Source of the DNA: Collinsella aerofaciens
Lineage (GTDB): Bacteria > Actinomycetota > Coriobacteriia > Coriobacteriales > Coriobacteriaceae
DNA: 36,079 nt
Assembly (NCBI RefSeq): GCF_028207065.1
Contig: NZ_JAQLFP010000028.1
Location: forward strand, 1 to 36,079
Direction of reading: 5' to 3'
Shown here: one piece after another, positions 31,133 through 36,079 of the stretch
Position numbering within the stretch: position 1 is the stretch's first letter
Layout: every line of letters starts with the position of its first letter
Notes under the pieces: model-generated
Told to the model about the DNA's origin: nothing
What the model saw: the letters and a program-made list of their open reading frames with translations, nothing else
Databases searched by the model: none
Made by a program: the position numbers and the translations under genes

Positions 31133-32623
31133 ATGAGCAAATACATCATCGGTATCGACCAGTCCACGCAGGGCACCAAGGCGCTGCTGGTGGACGAGGG
31201 CGGCCATCTGATTCATCGTGCCGACCGCTCGCATCGCCAGATTGTCAACGAGGCCGGCTGGGTGAGCCATGATCCAGCCGAGATCGCCGCCAACGTGCTG
31301 GCCGTGGCGCGCGCCGTGGTGGAGGAGACCGGGGTCGATCCGGCCGACGTCGCCGGCATCGGCATCTCCAACCAGCGCGAGACCACTGTTGCCTGGAGCC
31401 GCACGACGGGTGAGCCGCTGTGCGACGCCGTGGTGTGGCAGTGCGCCCGCGCCCGCGAGCTGTGCGACGAGCTTGCTGCGCGCGAAGGCGTGGCCGAGCT
31501 GGTGCGTGACACGACGGGTCTGGTGCTCTCGCCCTACTACCCGGCGGGCAAGATGGCCTGGATCCTCGCGAACGTTCCCGCGGCTGCCGAGGCCGCGGCG
31601 GCAGGCGAGCTGTGTCTGGGCACCATCGATGCCTGGGTGGTCTGGACGCTCACGGGCGGCGCGGAGTTTCGCTGCGACTGGTCTAACGCCAGCCGCACGC
31701 AGCTCTTCGACCTGCGCCGTGGCTGCTGGAGCGAGCCGGTGTGCGAGGCCTTTGGCGTCGATGCAGCCTGCCTGCCGCAGGTGACCGATTCCGATGGCCT
31801 GTTCGGCATGACGGACCTGGGCGGCTTTTTGCCGGCACCCGTGCCCATTCATGGCGTGCTCGGCGACAGCCACGCTGCCTTGTTTGCCCAGGGCTGCCAT
31901 AGCCGCGGCATGGCCAAGGCGACCTATGGCACCGGCAGCTCGGTCATGATGAACGTCGGCGACGAGTTCGTTGCCAGCTCGCACGGGCTTTCGAGCTCGC
32001 TTGCGTGGCGTATGGACGGTGTGACCGAGTATGTTCTCGAGGGCAACGTGAGCTACGCCGGCGCCGTCAAGACGTGGCTGCGCGACGATCTTGAGCTCAT
32101 CAATAACCCCGAGGAAGTTACCGACCTGTGCTACGCCGCCAATCCGGCGAGTCGCGTCTACTTTGTGCCGGCGTTTACCGGTTTGGGCGCGCCGCACTGG
32201 GCGAGTGACGCCGAGGCCTGCGTCTTTGGCATGACGCGCACCACGGGCCGTGCGGAGTTCGTAAAGGCCGCCGACGAGTCGATCGCCTATCAAATCTTTG
32301 ACGTGATTGATGCGATGGTCGAGGATTCGGGCGCGGCACTGGCCGAGCTTCGTGTTGACGGCGGCCCCACGCGCGACGCGTACCTGATGCAGTTTGAGAG
32401 CGACTTGGTTGGCTCGCCCATCCGCATCGCGAGCAACGACGAGATGAGCGGTCTGGGTGCGGCCTGGGCCTGCGGCATTGCGCTGGGCATGTACACGCGC
32501 GACGTCGTCGACGTCTACGGCGCTCGCGGCATCGTGGAGCCTGCCATGTCCGCCGACGAACGAGCCAAAAAGATCGCCGGCTGGCGTCACGCCGTCGACG
32601 CGACCATCGCCTACACTGCCTAG
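31133..32623 (+). CDS. FGGY-family carbohydrate kinase
   Basis: A 496-residue sugar kinase. The first ATP-site motif reads GIDQSTQGTKALLVD. The FGGY signature regions VVWQCARARELC, TYGTGSSVMMNVG and VDGGPTRDAYLMQF are all present, closest in style to glycerol kinase and xylulokinase. AGGAGAG precedes the ATG. It follows the transketolase subunits at 170 nt, in the same direction. As part of this set it should phosphorylate the ketose made by the isomerase, giving the substrate for transketolase. Apulose kinase, ribulokinase or xylulokinase activity are possible, and the sequence does not decide between them. Confidence 0.9.
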   Translation: MSKYIIGIDQSTQGTKALLVDEGGHLIHRADRSHRQIVNEAGWVSHDPAEIAANVLAVARAVVEETGVDPADVAGIGISNQRETTVAWSRTTGEPLCDAVVWQCARARELCDELAAREGVAELVRDTTGLVLSPYYPAGKMAWILANVPAAAEAAAAGELCLGTIDAWVVWTLTGGAEFRCDWSNASRTQLFDLRRGCWSEPVCEAFGVDAACLPQVTDSDGLFGMTDLGGFLPAPVPIHGVLGDSHAALFAQGCHSRGMAKATYGTGSSVMMNVGDEFVASSHGLSSSLAWRMDGVTEYVLEGNVSYAGAVKTWLRDDLELINNPEEVTDLCYAANPASRVYFVPAFTGLGAPHWASDAEACVFGMTRTTGRAEFVKAADESIAYQIFDVIDAMVEDSGAALAELRVDGGPTRDAYLMQFESDLVGSPIRIASNDEMSGLGAAWACGIALGMYTRDVVDVYGARGIVEPAMSADERAKKIAGWRHAVDATIAYTA

Positions 32624-32662
32624 GCGGCTGCGCGGCGCCCGCAGGCTATTCCCGGGCAGCTC

Positions 32663-32737
32663 ATTTGGGATGGGGCTTTTTTGACTGGTATGATTGGTGC
32701 GATCATTCGAACCAGCTAAAAGAGCCCCGTCCCAAAT
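32663..32737. promoter_or_regulatory. 27-bp hairpin with the luxS promoter in its loop
   Basis: The left arm 32663-32689 and right arm 32711-32737 pair over 27 positions with one mismatch and a few G-T wobbles. An extended -10 (TGG plus TATGAT, 32689-32694) starts at the end of the left arm, with most of the hexamer in the loop. A transcript starting near 32702 would keep only the right arm. The hairpin may end the kinase transcript or be a repeat that supplies the promoter. Confidence 0.5.
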
Positions 32738-32758
32738 TGACTACCGAGAGGATCTGCC

Positions 32759-33247
32759 ATGGAGCGCATCGCGAGTTTTTCCGTTGACCATCTGCTGCTC
32801 GAGCCCGGCGTGTATGTGAGCCGCATCGACCGCGATCCGGCGACCGGCGCCGCCGTCACCACCTTTGACCTGCGCCTGACCACGCCCAACAAGGAGCCAG
32901 TTATGAACACGGCGGAGTGCCACACCATCGAGCATCTGGGTGCCACGTTCCTCCGCAATCATGCCGAGTGGTCGAGCCGCATTGTCTACTTTGGCCCCAT
33001 GGGCTGCCGCACGGGCTTTTACCTGGTTGTCTTTGGTGAGCTGACGAGCGAGGAGATCTTGCCGCTCGTGCGCGAGCTGTTCGAGTTTGTTGCTGGTTTT
33101 GAGGGCGATATCCCCGGCGCCGCTCCCGAGGAGTGCGGTAACTATCTGGACCAGAACCTCCCCATGGCAAACTGGCTCGCGCGCCGTTATCTCGACCGCG
33201 ACCTGGCCAATATCGACGAGAAGCACCTGCACTACCAGCAGGCGTAA
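32759..33247 (+). CDS. luxS: S-ribosylhomocysteine lyase
   Basis: LuxS of 162 residues, close to the usual length. It splits S-ribosylhomocysteine into homocysteine and 4,5-dihydroxy-2,3-pentanedione, the precursor of autoinducer 2. The metal ligands H55, H59 (HTIEH, with E58 as general base) and C126 (EECGNY) are all present. The catalytic C83 lies in MGCRTGFY. The N-terminal FSVDHLLLEPGVYVSR is typical. It has its own extended -10 and a terminator, so it is monocistronic. No pfs or homocysteine genes are nearby. Release of AI-2 by a gut member is expected but not proven by this window. Confidence 0.97.
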   Translation: MERIASFSVDHLLLEPGVYVSRIDRDPATGAAVTTFDLRLTTPNKEPVMNTAECHTIEHLGATFLRNHAEWSSRIVYFGPMGCRTGFYLVVFGELTSEEILPLVRELFEFVAGFEGDIPGAAPEECGNYLDQNLPMANWLARRYLDRDLANIDEKHLHYQQA

Positions 33248-33276
33248 GGGCTTTATCGCCCAAAGCGCGCGCATTG

Positions 33277-33307
33277 GGCGCCTTCGCTTATGCGGGGGCG
33301 CCTTTTT
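33277..33307 (+). terminator. Terminator after luxS
   Basis: GGCGCC arms (33277-33282 and 33297-33302) with an inner CGC/GCG stem and TTAT loop, followed by T5. Confidence 0.88.
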
Positions 33308-33356
33308 GTTGAGTGGTCGGGACGAGCGTTCAAAATCGCTCATGTTTGTTCTAGAA

Positions 33357-33382
33357 TGTTCGTATAGTCACATTTACGAACA
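33357..33382. promoter_or_regulatory. Operator-like palindrome over the DUF4867 promoter
   Basis: TGTTCGTA (33357-33364) and TACGAACA (33375-33382) form a perfect 8-bp dyad with a 10-bp centre. The left arm overlaps a TATAGT -10 (33363-33368). The half-site core TGTTC also occurs at 33347. This is a good candidate for a repressor site. Confidence 0.5.
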
Positions 33383-33391
33383 GGAGCGAAC

Positions 33392-33754
33392 ATGCACATC
33401 TATTCTGTCAACGATCCCGAGTTCAAATCCTATGGCAACGTTTGGGATGACGTTTCGTCCGAGCTCACGTCGCTCGTGCTCGAGGCGCTCTCTGCCACGC
33501 CCATCCCCGAAGGCAGCAAGTACGTAGCAAGCGCGCCGGAGCTCGAGAGCGTCAAGGGTGCCGATAAACTGGGCTTTCTCATGTTTGGCGGCCGCCCCTT
33601 CCAGCTCGGCTGGTGCAACGGCCACAACACGCAGCTCAACTGCCTGGAGTATCACCGCGCCAGCGAGTTTAACCTGGGCGCTCGCGACTTTATCCTGCTC
33701 GTGGCGCATCGCTGGGAGATCGAGGACGGCAAGCTCGACATCGCCTGTGACTAG
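33392..33754 (+). CDS. DUF4867-family protein, C-terminally shortened
   Basis: A 120-residue protein. It begins MHIYSVNDPEFKSYGNVW and contains GFLMFGGRPFQLGWCNGHN and CLEYHRASEFNLGARDFILLVAH, the signatures of DUF4867. That family is, from memory, about 200 residues and continues into a cupin-like C-terminal half. Here a stop follows shortly after this core (WEIEDGKLDIACD), and a block of hairpin repeats begins within 10 nt. The gene may have been cut by repeat insertion or be a natural short form. DUF4867 genes often lie near sugar-catabolism genes; their function is unknown. AGGAG precedes the ATG. Confidence 0.7.
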   Translation: MHIYSVNDPEFKSYGNVWDDVSSELTSLVLEALSATPIPEGSKYVASAPELESVKGADKLGFLMFGGRPFQLGWCNGHNTQLNCLEYHRASEFNLGARDFILLVAHRWEIEDGKLDIACD

Positions 33755-33763
33755 CATCTTCCG

Positions 33764-33897
33764 TCTCGATTTGTAACATCTAGCGGGCTAAATCGTCTCT
33801 ACCTGTTACAGATTTAGACAAACTGCGGGGGCTGCCCGAAAATCTCGATCTGTAACACCAAGCCCGGTTTTGGCTGCCTACCTGTTACAGATCGAGA
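33764..33897. repeat. Two tandem 55-nt TCTCGATCTGTAACA hairpins
   Basis: Copy one is 33764-33818 and copy two is 33843-33897, both 55 nt and 79 nt apart. Each has 15-bp arms, TCTCGATCTGTAACA and its complement; copy two is perfect and copy one has three differences. Loops of 25 nt differ in sequence but both end CTACC. Confidence 0.7.
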
Positions 33898-33901
33898 CAA
33901 A

Positions 33902-33954
33902 CCGCCCCAAACCACCACAAAGGTGCCTGTCCCCTTTGTGGTGGTTTGGGGCGG
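33902..33954. repeat. Perfect 22-bp hairpin with GGTGCCTGTCCCC core
   Basis: Arms 33902-33923 and 33933-33954 are perfectly complementary over 22 bp around a 9-nt loop (TGCCTGTCC). This is a REP-like unit common in related genomes. The remaining bases to 34097 hold nothing I can name except an AAAGGA Shine-Dalgarno for the GH1 gene. Confidence 0.75.
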
Positions 33955-34085
33955 CGGTATCAGAAAGTGTCAGGCAGGGGCGGCTGCCGGGCCGCCGTGT
34001 GCGAAAAGAAGTGTCGACCTGCGTCGTTGCCGTTGAGTAGCGCGCTGCTTACGGGGATACTGAAACCACGACAAACAGCGTGTGA

Positions 34086-35528
<1,443 letters not shown>

Positions 35529-35564
35529 GGAAGCCGAGACACTCAACTTCAGAGTTTCCTAACC

Positions 35565-35603
35565 AAAACGCCCGGCGAGCAGTTAATGCCCGCCGGGCGT
35601 TTT
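35565..35603. terminator. Bidirectional terminator after the GH1 gene
   Basis: AAAACGCCCGGCG / CGCCGGGCGTTTT, a 13-bp perfect stem with a 13-nt loop. A-run and T-run allow action in both directions, toward GH1 and toward the minus-strand transposase. Confidence 0.92.
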
Positions 35604-35660
35604 GTTAAAAGAAGTGAAAGCACTCATTGGGTGTTCCTATAGTTTTGTCAACCGTCGGGG

Positions 35661-36079
35661 CTACTCCCTGTAGGGCACCCGGTCGCGCATCACGGCGTAT
35701 ATCGCCCTGAGCCGCTTCCTCGCGACGGCCTTGAGCGCCCGCCCGTGCCCCATGCCCCGCGCCCTGCAGGCCCGGTAGTACTCGCCGTAGCGCCCCGAGG
35801 ACCTCACCAGGCTGTTGCACGAGAAGATCAGGAGAGACTTGAGCCTCGCGTCGCCGCGCCTGGACGCCCTGACCGACCTCACCGACGTGCCGGAGCTCCT
35901 CACCCTCGGGGCTATGCCGCAGTACGAGGCCAGGTGGTCGTGGTCCGGGAACCTCGCGATGTCGACCGACACCGCGAGCTGCGCCGCGGTCCTCGGGCCG
36001 ACGCCGGGCACGGTGAGCAGGCACGCGTAGGTCTCGTCGCCCTCGAGCAGCGCCGCCGTCTCGGCCTCGAGGGCCCCGG
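35661..36079 (-). CDS. IS110-family transposase, C-terminal part (5' end outside window)
   Basis: The frame stays open to the window end, so the gene starts outside. The visible ~139 residues are the Transposase_20 (helix-hairpin-helix) domain of IS110-type recombinases: LLTVPGVGPRTAAQLAVSV, then FPDHDHLASYCGIAPRVRSSGTS and a basic RLKSLLIFSC...YRACRARG region. The N-terminal DEDD catalytic domain would lie beyond 36079. IS110 elements insert by a serine/DEDD mechanism guided by a bridge RNA encoded in a non-coding end. Here only 57 nt lie between the stop codon and the GH1 terminator, so the element end must be within 35604-35660. Completeness cannot be judged. Confidence 0.85.
   Translation of the reverse strand, partial: GALEAETAALLEGDETYACLLTVPGVGPRTAAQLAVSVDIARFPDHDHLASYCGIAPRVRSSGTSVRSVRASRRGDARLKSLLIFSCNSLVRSSGRYGEYYRACRARGMGHGRALKAVARKRLRAIYAVMRDRVPYRE

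Noticed and set aside
27789..32623. Sulfoquinovose sulfo-transketolase operon
   Set aside because: Split transketolase fits, but no sulfoquinovosidase, sulfo-specific genes or exporter are seen; kept only as an alternative.
33764..33954. CRISPR array
   Set aside because: Only two or three units, each an inverted repeat with long arms, no constant direct repeat with unique spacers, and no cas genes.

Overview
The window is GC-rich, almost fully coding bacterial DNA. Gene content and style fit the actinobacterial class Coriobacteriia, most likely Collinsella or a close gut relative. Supporting points are an NRAMP-related transporter with the DAGG/APW pattern known from Eggerthella, LuxS, split transketolase subunits, a GH1 6-phospho-beta-glucosidase, and many short intergenic hairpin repeats carrying GGGGACAGTC or GGTGCCTGTCCCC cores. 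The assignment is inferred from the sequence alone.

Layout. 1-533: no convincing gene; two homologous ~130-bp elements with inverted ends, in opposite orientation. 534-5844: a LuxR-type two-component pair (minus strand) divergent from an ATPase plus two ABC-2 permeases, an arrangement like the linearmycin-resistance lnrJKLMN locus. 6085-9473: a MacB/LolD-type ATPase and a large FtsX-type permease. 9677-10882: a DUF362 protein with two 4Fe-4S clusters. 11014-11979 (minus): a membrane-anchored alpha/beta hydrolase. 12166-16470: a hemolysin III/PAQR-like membrane protein, a CNNM/CorC-type CBS protein, a protein resembling the N-terminal domain of cyanophycin synthetase, a YtxH protein and a PRC-barrel protein. 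16543-17949: a polysaccharide-deacetylase-like protein lacking several metal ligands. 18278-21393: a probable Mg2+ unit, an MgtE-type regulatory module on an unusual membrane domain followed by an NRAMP-related Mg2+ transporter, behind a ~200-nt leader that folds into apparently alternative structures. 21939-24155 (minus): an OatA-like acyltransferase/SGNH protein. 24343-26317: ribokinase and nucleoside hydrolase (nucleoside ribose salvage). 26521-32623: a LacI regulator, a fucose-isomerase-like enzyme, split transketolase and an FGGY kinase, resembling a sugar pathway of the apiose/apulose type. 32759-33247: luxS. 33392-33754: a shortened DUF4867 gene followed by hairpin repeats. 34098-35528: GH1. 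35661-36079: the C-terminal part of an IS110-type transposase running off the end.

The strongest candidates for something undescribed are: (1) the structured leader before the MgtE-like/NRMT pair, which does not match the M-box as I know it; (2) the stand-alone CphA-N-like protein with an HxxEHxxxE motif; (3) the isomerase, split-transketolase and kinase pathway with a shared LacI box; (4) several families of short inverted-repeat elements. No CRISPR array, tRNA or rRNA was seen.
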